Below, piece after piece: positions 1-11,130 of a stretch of 64,000 bases of DNA. The notes below the pieces were generated by a model. The model was given only the letters and a program-made list of their open reading frames with translations, had not been told where the DNA came from and searched no databases. Position 1 is the first letter of the stretch. Each line of letters begins with the position of its first letter. This DNA is from Euonymus europaeus. Lineage: Eukaryota > Streptophyta > Magnoliopsida > Celastrales > Celastraceae. The stretch spans positions 19,301,555 through 19,365,554 of the forward strand of contig OY756963.1 of NCBI GenBank assembly GCA_963580455.1. The letters are read 5' to 3'. The position numbers and the translations under genes were made by a program.

Positions 1-679
1 CAAATGTAATTGTCGTGAACCCACAAGAAAGTGATTGAAAGTATTGAAACCCAAAAAGAAATCCCAACTTGTTGTTTGTTTGTCTGTTTTCTATTCCTCT
101 GGTCGCCACCCCTAAGAAAACGATGGAAAAAAAACACAATGAAATCCTACTTATTTCTTTGTTATCGCTAGGTTTCAATATAGCATATTATTTGCAAAAT
201 CAAACCCGCATTTTTGGTAGCATTTTGAGCAATATTTTTCGTACATTTTTAGGATGTTGGTTTTTGTAACATTTTGACTCAAAAAGATTCAAATATCCAT
301 GTCCGTTCTGAAAATTATAAAATCATGCAACTCATTTAATAATTTCTCACCTTTATATTTTATTTATTATTTTTAATTAATACACTTGTATGTAATTTGA
401 CACAACATTTAAAGAAGTATAATATGACCAACACACACAAAAAAAACTAACACATATTGGCATTTAAAATATCATATATATCAATATTTAAAACAGCATA
501 TATACTATTATCATTGTACTACCTAAAATGCTAAATTTCAAATGTTAATCCAAACACACATTTGAAAAATCCCAAATCAATTTATTAAGGGAAAAAAAAC
601 GAATTGAGAATGCTCTCTTACTTTATCAGCTAGATTGCTTTGGCATGGAAATGGAAACTATATTTATCTTAATTAAAAG
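1..679. other. AT-rich intergenic DNA
   Basis: No supported gene. The stretch is very AT-rich with short A and T runs. The only open frames are short and lack family resemblance. Confidence 0.6.
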
Positions 680-1024
680 GGAAAAGTTATGGGTTGTATC
701 TCGAGCTTTCATGAAAGGATCTAATTGCATCCTGTATTTTCATTTGGATGAAATTTTTCCGTCAATTTTCATTTATATATGGAAATATGTGATGTGGATC
801 ACTTAAAAGACTCGATACATGGCAAAACATAACTTTTCAATCACCAATGAATTTAAATCATGTCAGAAATAAAGTGTCACATTAGCCAAAATTTAACGGA
901 AATGAAACAGAAGAGCTAACTGTATTCTTTCCAGAAAGTTGAGGAGACAATTTGAACCAAAATAAAAATATAGGTGCAATTGAATCTTTTCGTCAAAGTT
1001 CAGGGAGGAACCCATAACTTTTCC
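680..1024. repeat. 345-bp inverted-repeat element, MITE-like
   Basis: The left end (ggaaaagttatgggtt) is matched in inverted orientation by aacccataacttttcc at the right end. Weaker inverted similarity continues inward for about 80 bp (an ATTGCA-containing segment recurs on both sides). There is no coding capacity. The flanks (aattaaaag versus ttaacttaa) are only loosely similar, so no clean target duplication is seen and the superfamily is unresolved. Confidence 0.55.
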
Positions 1025-1929
1025 TTAACTTAAATGAGAACAAAATTGTTGGAAATAAAAATTAAATTTAATATCAAATGACAAAACCTCAAATAAAAAT
1101 TAAAAATATTTGATGCTTCCATTGTAATCAACTTTATTTTTCCTGATAAAAAATATATTATTGGATTCTTTATATTAAATATTACAGACTTATGATTTTT
1201 TTCAAAATTATTAAAAATATTTTGATGCTCCAAATGATGCACTGTTTAAAAACCTGTGTTCTCCTCAATCCTTTTTTTTTTTACTCGTATATAAACATCA
1301 AACATCTTAATCTTCCTTTTTTTTTTTAAAGCATCCGTTAAACAACTAATTTAATAAATGAGGAACATCAGCTAACAAGTCATTTTCAGCTCCCTAATCT
1401 AAGAAAAATAATGGTTAGAAGGATTTGGTCAAATAGATTGTGTCACATTGCATTGCCCCGCCGCCCCACCTGTCACCACACCATCCATAGAAGCCATTAA
1501 TCATTTGATTAATTATATTAAATATTCTGTTAAATTGAAGTGATTCTATATTTGCTAATAACATTTATTTTGGCCGGTTTGGTAGATTATTCAGCTGTTT
1601 TCATCACAATGAACATCATTGAACATGCCTTTGAATCAACCCACTTGTTCAGTGAGAGTGCCTTTTGGGAGAGATTCTTCCCTCAGCTGCCATGGGCAGT
1701 TGTAACCTCGTTGGAAGGGTTTTGACCCGTCTTGGGTGCCCTCCAATAGGTTATATAGACCTACATGATGGCCAAGCCAAGCATTACCTCACTTGTAAAA
1801 ACATGAAATAAAAACTGGGTATGATGTTGGACTTGTAATTCTAAATTAAGAACTTTTATTTTTCATAATGAAGTGGGAGAGTTATGATCGGAGTGGTGAT
1901 AAATGGTTCAGTGCAAAGTTCATATTGTC
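1025..1929. other. Intergenic, nothing recognised
   Basis: AT-rich with poly-T runs near 1270 and 1318. A 61-codon open frame at 1540-1725 begins with GTG and resembles nothing I know, so no gene is called. Confidence 0.5.
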
Positions 1930-2080
1930 TCATTTTATTATAACATCGTATTATATTATAAAACTATATTTCATTATAAGCATACAATGAAATATGATAT
2001 TATAATAAAATAAAATATTACAATTAAATATGATATTTTATTATAAATTTATAATGCAATACTATGTTATAATAGAATGG
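1930..2080. repeat. AT-rich inverted repeat
   Basis: An arm at about 1930-1962 (includes attataacatcgtattata) pairs with an inverted, diverged copy at about 2047-2080 (includes aatactatgttataata). The interior is a second imperfect palindrome built on TTTCATTATA / TACAATGAAATA. This looks like a decayed small TIR element directly beside the Stowaway-type MITE. Confidence 0.5.
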
Positions 2081-2093
2081 ATGAAGTATTATA

Positions 2094-2345
2094 CTCCCTC
2101 CGTTTCATTTTAATTGTCATTTATTTCTTTTTGAAATGTCCCAAAATGCATGTCCATTTCAATTAATGAAACCTATTTTTTATCATTTTTTTTCATTTTA
2201 CCCTTAACTTGAAAAGTTTAACAACTAACTGAATAGTCATACACAATATAAATAATGGTATAAACGTCAAATTGAAAGATAATTAAATATTTTTCTTAAA
2301 TTATGTGAAAAAGTGAAAGGTACAATTAAAATGGGACGGAGGGTG
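2094..2345. mobile_element. Stowaway-like MITE (Tc1/mariner type)
   Basis: A 252-bp element. The left terminus ctccctccgtttcatttt is mirrored at the right end by aaaatgggacggagggtg, so the inverted repeats are about 24 bp with four or five mismatches. The element is flanked by TA on both sides (2092-2093 and 2346-2347). The CTCCCTCCG end and TA duplication are hallmarks of plant Stowaway elements. It is non-coding and would depend on a mariner-type transposase in trans. Confidence 0.88.
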
Positions 2346-2347
2346 TA

Positions 2348-3138
2348 AGATATAAGCAAAATGTACTTTAGCATTGAATGCTCATCAGTCATGAGCCTAT
2401 CTTCTTGTACAGGCGAGTCAGCATCTCATTGGAGCAAATTTCCTGTCAACTTTGTTCTACTAGGTGGCATGGGATTGCCACATAAGCACGTATTGTGAGC
2501 ATAATCAGATTAAGGGAAGATGTTATAAGGTCTACCCTGTGGAATCTCTTCACACAGTCTGTTTGCCCTGAAGTTGGCATGTCTTAAGCTTTAAAAATAC
2601 CCAACAAGGTGTTTGGGATTCTTCCATTAATGATACTATTGATAGAGGTCAAGCCATTGAAGATTCAGCAATAGCCCTAAACTTGTAGGGATGGTTCCTG
2701 CTATTTGGTTCTTTCAAATATCATACCTTTTAAGTTGAATCAGGTTTGAGATTGAAATGGGGGACTGTGTCCCACAATCTCGTTGCTTCCGGTGTTCAAG
2801 ACTTTTAGGTTAAATCCTTCAATTCGTCACATTAGTCGTGTAGAAATATGTAGTGAGAGAAATGAAAGATTTTTATAGAGAAAGCGAATAAATACCTCAA
2901 TTTTGTTGAGATGTCGGTAGAGACCCCTTTGAGGTTGGAATCTCTTTTATTTATAGTGGTTCAGATCACATGATTGACACTTGAAGTTGCAAATTGATAA
3001 CTGTTGTTTGGGCCATGGGCCCGTATGAAGACGGAGCTATGTGACCTCATGTGAGTTGGGCCCATTGTTTAGTGGCTCATGAGCCTATGGTCGGATGACT
3101 CATGACTTATAACATGGACGGCCCGTGACCTGCAAGAT
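2348..3138. other. Intergenic, nothing recognised
   Basis: Moderate base composition with scattered stops in all frames. No domain, RNA gene or strong repeat is seen up to the target duplication of the next element. Confidence 0.45.
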
Positions 3139-3148
3139 GGAAGATCTA

Positions 3149-4196
3149 GGGTTAATATCATTTTTAGTTACCGAAAGATAGCCCATATTTCATTTTGGTC
3201 ACCGAAAGATAAAACGTTTCAACTTGGTAACTTAACTTTTCATTTTGTTTCAGTCAAGCCACCCGGTCAGAATTTCTCAAATCCGGGCAGCAAAAATGCT
3301 GATGTGGCAATTTGACTTCTTTTGATTGGTCCACGTGGAAAATAATCGCCACGTGAAAATATTTAGCATAAGTTAATACTACTTTTAGTCACTGAAAAAT
3401 TGCTCATGTTTCATTTTGGCCACTGAAAGATAAAACGTTTCAATTTAGTCATTTAGCTTTTCATTTTGTTCCAGTAAAGCCACTCGGTCAAACTGGCCAT
3501 CGAGTGTCATTGTTGAAATGCTCTCGTGCGGCCTCTAAGCACAATCGTCATTCAGTGGCACGACTAATCCCGCAGTCAAACTAAGAAGCAAAAATTAGGT
3601 TTCAGAGATCAAACCCTACAACACCATTCATACTCTAGGCCTCCTGCTTCGAATCAATTCGCCTCCATTGGCGTTTCGTCCCTATAGCATAACAATCTAA
3701 GCAGAAGAAATTCCACTAATTCATATTGTTCTCGCAAGTGGACCTTCACTTATCACGATTGCTCTAAATTTAAAAAATTGCAAAATATTTTCACGTGGTG
3801 ACCATTTTCCTCGTGTACCAATCAAAAGCAAGTCAAACTATCACGTCACCCTTTTCCCTGCTCGGATTTGAGAAATCCTGGCTTGACTGTAACAAAATGA
3901 AAAGTTTAGTGACCAAGTTGAAACATTTTATCTTTCATTGACCAAAATGACACATGAGCTATCTTTTAGTGACTTAAAGTAGTATTAACCACGTGGCGAT
4001 CATTTTCCACGTGGACCAATCGAAACAAGTCAAACTGCCACGTCAGCTTTTTGGCTGCCCGGATTTGAGAAATCCTGACCGAGTGACTTTACTAGAACAA
4101 AATGAAAAGTTAAGTTACCAAGTTGAAACGTTTTATTTTTCGGTGACCAAAATGAAACATGGGTTATCTTTCGGTGACTAAAAGTTATATTGACCC
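3149..4196. mobile_element. Non-autonomous long-TIR element, Mutator-like
   Basis: A 1,048-bp element with no transposase. Its ends are long inverted repeats of roughly 200 bp: the left end gggttaatatca and the right end atattgaccc are mirrored, and the shared segment includes tttcattttggtcaccgaaa. A perfect 10-bp direct repeat, ggaagatcta, flanks it (3139-3148 and 4197-4206), the size expected for MULE insertion. A second, more diverged copy of the same terminal sequence lies inside each arm (about 3360-3500 and 3790-3990, mirrored), so the element is a nested palindrome. Several CACGTG cores sit in the arms. The central 3510-3780 segment is unique and non-coding. Confidence 0.85.
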
Positions 4197-4206
4197 GGAA
4201 GATCTA

Positions 4207-4996
4207 TTTAACAGGCTTGGAGGCATGATGATTTGGAAACTTCGAACCAAAATATGACAACTAAAAATGTTTGAAGTTGCCTCGGGAAAAAATCTCAGTA
4301 GCTAGATTAATGAGTGATTAAGGTTCAAGAGTGGGGCAATAACCATTCGCTATTGACAAGTTAAAAATTGTCTTTATTAGGCAATTTTTTAAGCAAACGA
4401 CAGAAGTCAATTTTGATGGCTACGATTTCTTGAATGAGATTGTGAGTTGTTCCGTGGGTTTTCTCTTAAAAGTTGAATTATAAACATTCGTGCTCCCTGC
4501 ATTTCAAAATAAAGTTTCATTTTGGGTTTATAAATTATTCTTGCAAGCTTTACATTTTTTTTATTTTTTATAAATCAGATATTCATGAGTGCTCAGCATC
4601 AATTCAACCCAAATAACTCAAAGATGTATTGTCCGCTCTAGACCGAAAATCCACACAATTTTATTTTGAAAAAGACCATTTTCGTTGAGAATGATTGAAT
4701 ATTTACTTATAAATCACAACATTGACTTACATCTAATCGATGTGGATACAAATCATAATACTCTCTCACACTCGTTAGCACGGTCATGTGATGTCCAACA
4801 AGTGCACAAGAATAGTCTAATAGATGTCTTTAGGATCAAATTTTCACTATGATATCATGTTAAAAGTTACATACTCACAAGCGTATCACATAAATTTAAC
4901 TAAAACAACTCGGAGAGATATCACAAGGAAGATACTTATGACTCATGTAGATGCGTCCTAAAATGATAAGAATAATTATTAAGATTAATAATTCCT
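4207..4996. other. Intergenic, nothing recognised
   Basis: AT-rich sequence with no supported coding region, RNA gene or repeat structure. Confidence 0.45.
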
Positions 4997-6341
4997 TCAA
5001 ATTATCTTGAGCAATGCATCCAACATTGGGTGTCCATTTTCAGACGCCCCTAACCCATCTTGATGTTCCTCATTTGCGGGGAGATGAGGCTCATCTTGCA
5101 TGCCCACGGCTGCGATCTTCTCATCATCCGAAGATAAATCGATTACCTCGTGATCAAGCTCAGTATTTATGATTGAAATCCACCACACAAAAAAAAAAAA
5201 AAATCGATGTCCTTGAGCAAATATCATTTCCATGCAACAGGTTTGACATCGAGTGGCTCAGTATGATTTAGCTTATTCATATTCTGAATATAAGCATTAA
5301 ATTGGACAAAAATCAAGCAATCAATCCGACCAAAATTCACTTTTCAATTTTAGTGCTATTTCATATACTTAGCAAAAATTTCAATTATCTCAACCCAGCA
5401 TCAAACCCTAGCTTAAACAGTCCCTAAAAAAATTTTAAAACATTTATTTTATAGCTAAAATTGCTACAAAAATTTATTTCACTCAATAAATCGGAATTTT
5501 TTGGGCCCCAACTTTTAAACTATTGATTCAAATTAAGCAAATAATATGTCGTTAGAAAGATAATTCCATAAGCTTTCTATGCATATACAATTCGTATCCT
5601 AATTCAATCTATGCAAGGACATGTGCCCTAAACAAGTTTTGGGTTACTGTTTCTAATAGCATTTTCTTTATTTACACAGCATATAACATCACGAAATTTC
5701 CTGTATCACTCAATCGTATTTAACTGATACCAATGCATATTTAGATCATATACGCAGCGTAATAAGTGCATTTACCTCTTGTAGCATGATATTGTGGCTC
5801 GTCACGTCATTGTTTCTTAATAGTAGACCAAGCACCTTAATCATAGCGCAAATACCTAATCGACACAAAAACAAGTTAGCAATAACATTCTCAAGTGTTT
5901 GATCTCTCATTTGTTGGAGAATTGTAAGTATCCAATTCATAGCTAATATGCTTCAAAAAGCTTACGTAAAACTATATCCATAGTCTCCTATATAAAAACT
6001 TAGGATAAAGTTTACATAATATTAGTATTCAATCCACTATTAAGATTAAATTAGAGTAATTAATAAACCCTTCTCTTTTGCAGCGACGTCTCTGATTGCT
6101 TGAGATGGTCCAGGAGTTCGGAATCGGTGTATTGAAACGATAGATCGTCATGGTCTCATGGATCAAGGGTTGCCGGAGGTACAAAGCAAAACAACTGGAG
6201 CAGTCTCTGTGCAGCAACGCCCACATGGTTGCGAACCCCATCTCGTCCGTCGAGGGATAACGATAGCAAAGTTGACTTGTGAATTCGAGTAAGCAGAGTG
6301 GAAGAGACCGCAGAGGCAAACAGAGTCCTGTACCTTCCCAA
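4997..6341 (-). other. Exon-like minus-strand pieces, gene not identified
   Basis: Three minus-strand stretches look more protein-like than their surroundings. At 4997-5160 a frame ends in an acidic tail containing EVIDLSSDDEK. At 5773-5940 a frame (NWILTILQQMRDQTLENVI...) ends at a plausible GT donor (caagag/gtaaatgc). Around 6080-6160 a frame contains SFQYTDSELLDHLKQSE. Base composition is higher in GC around 6080-6450. They could be exons of a degenerate or divergent gene transcribed leftward, but the frames carry stops between them and I recognise no family, so no gene model is given. Confidence 0.2.
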
Positions 6342-6459
6342 ATTTCAAAATTTTGTGTATGTTCACGACGTGTTCGAGAAAATTCCCGTGCTTGTGAGAG
6401 CTCTCACCCGCACCAACAGACAGCAAAACAGCCACTAAAGAGGGCAATTTCTTTCAGCC

Positions 6460-7391
6460 TACTGTCTGACTGTCAAGAGAAATAATAGTAATGGTGACGA
6501 GTAATGAAGTTTGATTTGGCACAAACTGTTGCTGGAAGAGATAATATTTGATTGTATATTGAATTGGACTCTTGTGGAGGCCGTTTTGGATTTTTTGTAC
6601 TTCAAGAATACTGAAATGTCCGTTTTAAAGCTAAATTGAAACTGGAATTCAAATGCAATATCTCTCGAGCTAGAATTATGATAGAAAAAGATTTCCTTTG
6701 CATAAATCACCAAGTCATCCACAGAATTCCTAGCACGAATTGGTTTTGAACCATGCAAAAAGGATGAGAAGTTCATAACACAGTGGGCCAAGTAGGTAAG
6801 AAAAACTCTCAAGGTCATTGCATACAACAATAAATAGCGTATGTACCCTACCCACAAGCAACAATATATTAAACTAATTTCTTACAGCAACAGCGACCTT
6901 AGTTAGTTGGGCAAATGGGTTTTGGCAGAAATTCAATGGAGATCAGAAGAAGATGTTGACAATAGATTCACCCATTCCATTCTGCCTCAAATGTTGGCTG
7001 GACCACCATATATATTAATGTGATTGTGAGAGAGAATTTGAGCAACAGAAAAGAACAACTCAAAGTAATGAATCCTGAACTGACTATTTGTCCGCATTGC
7101 GCATTCAAAACACAACCAAAGCGAAGAACACAAAAACAGCAACAAACTTGACTTTAGAGCACAAAAACCCTTGAAATCCCATTTCACAATAGCGAAAACC
7201 CAGATGCCACACGTTCCAAAATTTTAATTTGTTTGTGGATCAGAGGCTTCAAGAAGAAAAAAAACAAAACAACCAAACTGCTTCTTCTACTCCTATCTCC
7301 TTCTCCCTTTTCTCTTTCTGCAACGGCTACAATTACTCTGTTTTCTCTGCTTTTTGGTGGCTTGAAACTACTAAAACTACGATCATCATCA
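6460..7391. other. Intergenic upstream of 6.3 kb and downstream of the small gene
   Basis: No supported gene. The part nearest 7391 should include the 3' untranslated region of the minus-strand small gene. No clear minus-strand polyadenylation hexamer was assigned. Confidence 0.4.
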
Positions 7392-7595
7392 TCAGCAGAA
7401 GAACCCAAAGTTTCCATTATCGAAGTTGAGAGAATAACTTAAAGGATCATATTGAAAACTGAACCTCTGCTTGGACCTCCTAGTAGCCTTGACTTGTCTC
7501 CTAATCTCTGCTTTAACCCTCCAAAACAAGCTCCTCAGCTTCCTCTTCCCACACAAAACAACCACACTTTTGTCAAAGCAGCAGCAACAGCCCAT
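7392..7595 (-). CDS. Small conserved plant protein with YDPxSYxxNFD motif
   Basis: A 67-residue protein of unknown function. It begins MGCCCCFDKS, so four consecutive cysteines follow the initiator. A basic, tryptophan-containing middle follows (LFWRVKAEIRRQVK, about residues 23-36). The C-terminal motif FSFQYDPLSYSLNFDNG (about 45-61) ends at FGFFC. I recall the F-x-YDP-x-SY-x2-NFD signature from a family of short uncharacterised plant proteins, which is why this is called a gene rather than a chance frame. The ATG at 7595 was chosen; the frame extends 7 codons upstream only to a TTG. No signal peptide or full membrane segment is seen. The Cys cluster directly after Met-Gly could be lipid-modified (inference only). 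A TATA sequence lies about 55 bp upstream. There is no intron. Confidence 0.62.
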   Translation of the reverse strand: MGCCCCFDKSVVVLCGKRKLRSLFWRVKAEIRRQVKATRRSKQRFSFQYDPLSYSLNFDNGNFGFFC

Positions 7596-7650
7596 GATTG
7601 ATTTCCCCAAAACCAAAGTTTCAAAGAAACTGTTTGTGGGTATTGATAGT

Positions 7651-7656
7651 TATATA
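7651..7656 (-). promoter_or_regulatory. Candidate TATA box of the small gene
   Basis: TATATA on the minus strand, 56 bp upstream of the ATG at 7595. A transcript start about 30 bp downstream would give a 5' leader of roughly 25-30 nt. The upstream 7700-7860 region contains GA/CT-rich tracts often seen in plant promoters. This is a positional assignment only. Confidence 0.4.
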
Positions 7657-7699
7657 GAAAGACAGTGCCTTTTCTTTGTGGGTGGGGAGAGGGGGGAGT

Positions 7700-10052
7700 G
7701 ACCGTGGTGAGAGCTGATGAAAGCTGAGTGTGTTGCAGGTACTGATGACTTGTGCTGTCGCTGGCAGCTGAGGAAAGTGTGAGAAAGGAGGAGAGTCACA
7801 TGGGTAGTGGATGGGCTAAAAGATTTTGAGAGAGTACAACAACACACATTGTACAATCTTAACATTACTCATGATGCATTAATGGATTTGATGGATTGAT
7901 GGATTCACTTTTTGGGGGGTTTTTTGATGGACGCATGATTAGATATGTGTGTTCTTTTCTCTGTTTTCAAAAGACTTTTTCAGAATTTATTTTGGATAAT
8001 TATTAACTATTGAACCTAATTTGATTGATAGAGAATATGTCTGATAGAGTATAAATTGATGTACAGAGATAAGCTGAGCTTTCTTGTAAGCTAGTCTATA
8101 AGCTTTGTCAAGGCTTCTGAATATGCCAAAAGAAGCATTTTAAAATGTTAAAAAAGATTTGATGAATTGGGTGATTTGCCTTAATGTTTTATTTCAATTT
8201 TTCAAAAATATAGTGTCGTGATTTTGTGTTATTTTGAAAGAAATTATGATTCTATGAGATTATCAGGGTGCCCTGGGTTTAGTACAGAGAAATTATTCAA
8301 TATTTTGAGTGCATATCTTATGTGGTACATTCAATGGTATGATTGACATCAATATGCGTTCTCTCTCCTATTTCTTTAATTGTCATCATTCTCATTTGGA
8401 TATCATTCATACATTTAGGTGTGTCATGTGAAAATTTCTTGAATCATTGAATAATTTATTACATATTTTTATTTGAAATAAAAATTAAATTTATAACCAT
8501 CAAAATATTGATAGTCTCAAATTGCCATCTATTTTTAATGATAAATTTAATTTTATTCCGGACAAAAATACATCATTGAACTCAATAGTATAAATACTTC
8601 CCTGATTTGTCAAAAAATAAAAAATTGTAACTCCAAAGTCCAACTAAAACACAGCAGCCCCAGCCGATCAACCGGCAAAGTGAAACAGGGCCTAAAACGG
8701 CGAGCCAATGTAATGAGACTGACAGTGTTTGTTGGACCTCGATCGATGATCCCGCTGGGCCGCGGGCCTACAAAACCAGCGGCAATTAGTCAACAGTTGT
8801 GCCGTCATTTTCACTACAGGCTACACAGTTACATTCCTCATCGTCTTCCATCTACTCTCTATTTTGAGGGTAAAGACTTGGGTATTTGGGCCCTTGGGAT
8901 GCGACCAAAGTATCAAATGATTTGATAATTATAAACTAATAAATCCACATTAATTATGTCTGACTACAATCGGATCCAATCAAAAAATGAATTGAAGAGA
9001 ATGTATTTATTTAGTGGTAGAGGTATGAATTTATAAGAGGGAGTAAAAAGATTAATGAGAAGGGAAAAATAGGTATAATTTTAATTTATGAGTGGATCGC
9101 AACCTGTCATTTGAGTGGTGCACTCCTAAAAACTAATATATATACAGAGTGAACCCCCAAGACAAAAACGTGTCTCCGTTACTGCATCTCTCACATAATA
9201 AACATGTTTCAATACTATGGAGACTGTCCAGAAGGACCAGCACAATAAATATGTGTGGGCTCACGGCTTAAAACGGACAATATATTGATATGTTTGGACT
9301 TGAATTTCTAACTCTTTATTTATTTGTTTAAATGATGAACAATTCAGTTAAAGTCTGCCCTTACATGATAAACTCCGAGAGAATGCTCTTCCTCCTAAAT
9401 CACTCCTCCATGGCCAATCCGAAATTTTTGATCCTCCATGGAAGCTCTGACCTGTTTGTGCTTAAACCACAATGGCCCCAATATGCGTTTATTTTAACAT
9501 TTTGTCAGTATTAGGGGTTTAGGGCAGAAAGTCGCCACACCTTCCCAAAAACATGGCCATGTAGCTTTCTATGGTTTTAATACACAAAAGACATTTAGGG
9601 TTACTGTGGGTTTAGGGAGGTCCCGTCGCTTTTACTTTTAGGGCACGTGTGTTGAAGATATAAAGCAGAGAGAGACAAAAAAAGTTTTTTCTTTTTTTCT
9701 TTCTAGTATTTAATGGAGAGAGCAAAAGTGAATAAATTCTACGATCTGACAATGCCATGAACGACAAGGACATTCGGGTGAAACTAATAAAAGAGAGTAA
9801 TTGATGACTAATCATGCTTCACAAATTCTCACTCTTCTATGCTATTCTATGAATTTTCATTGTCAAATAGGGTTCCTTTTTCTTTTTAGGGTCTTAATTA
9901 GCTTGATGGGATTCTTCAGAATTTTCTAATTTCCAAGGTGTTTGTTTGGTTCCAGAGAATTTATTTCAAGATCTATAATCTCTCTCTCACGTGAAACCTA
10001 AAACGTTGTAGGAAGGAATCAATGGTCTATGCATGACTAAGCTAGTAACCAA
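7700..10052. other. Intergenic, mostly unremarkable
   Basis: Includes the presumed upstream region of the small gene. The rest is AT-rich with short unrelated open frames (for example 8680-8925 and 9332-9514) that have no recognisable domain. No RNA gene or clear element ends are seen. Confidence 0.45.
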
Positions 10053-10114
10053 GGCCCCGTTTGGGACAGAGTATAAGCTAGCTTAATTATGTTCAATTAT
10101 GTTCAATTATGTTC
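10053..10114. repeat. Fragment of a Tourist-like terminus plus 10-bp tandem repeat
   Basis: ggccccgtttggga at 10053 matches the inverted end of the MITE at 21676-22081. No partner end is visible, so this is a solitary or truncated terminus. It is followed by three exact tandem copies of aattatgttc (10085-10114). Confidence 0.5.
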
Positions 10115-10770
10115 TAGAGACCATGAGGTTTGGATTCTTGCGTAAACTCTAAAATAAGGATTTACAGTCAAAAGTAAGATTTTGTATAGAAGTCTGCAAT
10201 ATAATTGAACTCTTCATAAATCTCTGCAGTTGATTTTTATCTTTTATTTCATCATGGAATTTATTAGCAAACTGAATTGCCTTGTCGATGGGAATAATCA
10301 ACCCTGTTGAAATGTTATGCCCCAACAATCTTATAGAAGTTTCGAACAATTTCAACAATCTTATAAGATCTTTCATGAAGTATATATATATAATGCACCT
10401 TTGGGTCACTAATAGAGGAAATCTTAATAGGGTAATCGTCAATGGCCGCATCTATTCCAGTCTCGTCGATTTCAGTAATTGGAAATAGAGTGCTGAAGAA
10501 AGGATTTTCGAGAATGATGGGTTGAGCTAAGCTTTTAACCATGAAAAAGGAACTTGGAAACACTTGCTTCCTTGAAAAATTACTGCATTAGTCGATGGGA
10601 ATGGGATCCTTGAGGAGGTAGCCTATCATAAAACTCAACCTTTTCTTTTAGAAGTTTTTACTTCTATTTTTATGTCAATGCTAAAGGAGGCTCTTTTGTC
10701 TCTTCTTCTTCTTCTTCTTCTATTTAGCCTTATAACAGATTGAAAAATACAAAAATTACAAAAAGTTACA
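10115..10770. other. Intergenic, left flank of the copia element
   Basis: No supported gene. Contains a CTT microsatellite near 10700-10722. The last five bases (ttaca, 10766-10770) are the left copy of the copia target duplication. Confidence 0.5.
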
Positions 10771-11130
10771 TGTTATATATATTCTAGTGGATAAATCGCA
10801 TGTATATACAAGTTGGTATTCTAATTGATAAATCATCACGTACAAGTAGTGCACAAGTTGATAGCCATCACGTACGAGTTAGTATACAAGTTGATAACTA
10901 TCACGTACGAGTTAGTGTACAAGTTGATAACTACCTTGTATTGTAGATATTTATATATTTCTATATTTAGAAATATAATTGTCTATATATAGACATGCAA
11001 TGAAGAGAGAAAGATACTTCTTGGTTCTCATTTCTCATTTCTCATTTTCCAGTTTCTTGTTTCTTATCTTATTCTCTCTCAATTTGAATCACTTGGGGAA
11101 TTGTTATTTCAACACTAGCAATTGTTATTT
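10771..11130 (+). repeat. 5' LTR of the copia element
   Basis: About 360 bp, starting tgttatatatattc. The upstream part holds about three 30-bp tandem units containing atcacgtac and tacaagttgata (10833-10935). These are followed by a palindromic TATA segment gtctatatatagac (10981-10994), which probably marks the promoter, so transcription would start near 11015. The 3' boundary is ambiguous by a few bases because a 16-bp segment (aattgttatttcaaca) is repeated at the LTR-internal junction. Confidence 0.9.

Noticed and set aside
1540..1725. 61-codon plus-strand frame
   Set aside because: Begins with GTG, no family resemblance, and lies in AT-rich intergenic DNA.
7184..7442. Overlapping frames on both strands just downstream of the small gene
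   Set aside because: They overlap its end in other frames, are low-complexity (Phe/Ser/Lys-rich) and lack conserved motifs.
8680..8925. 81-codon plus-strand frame
   Set aside because: No family resemblance and no promoter or splice context.
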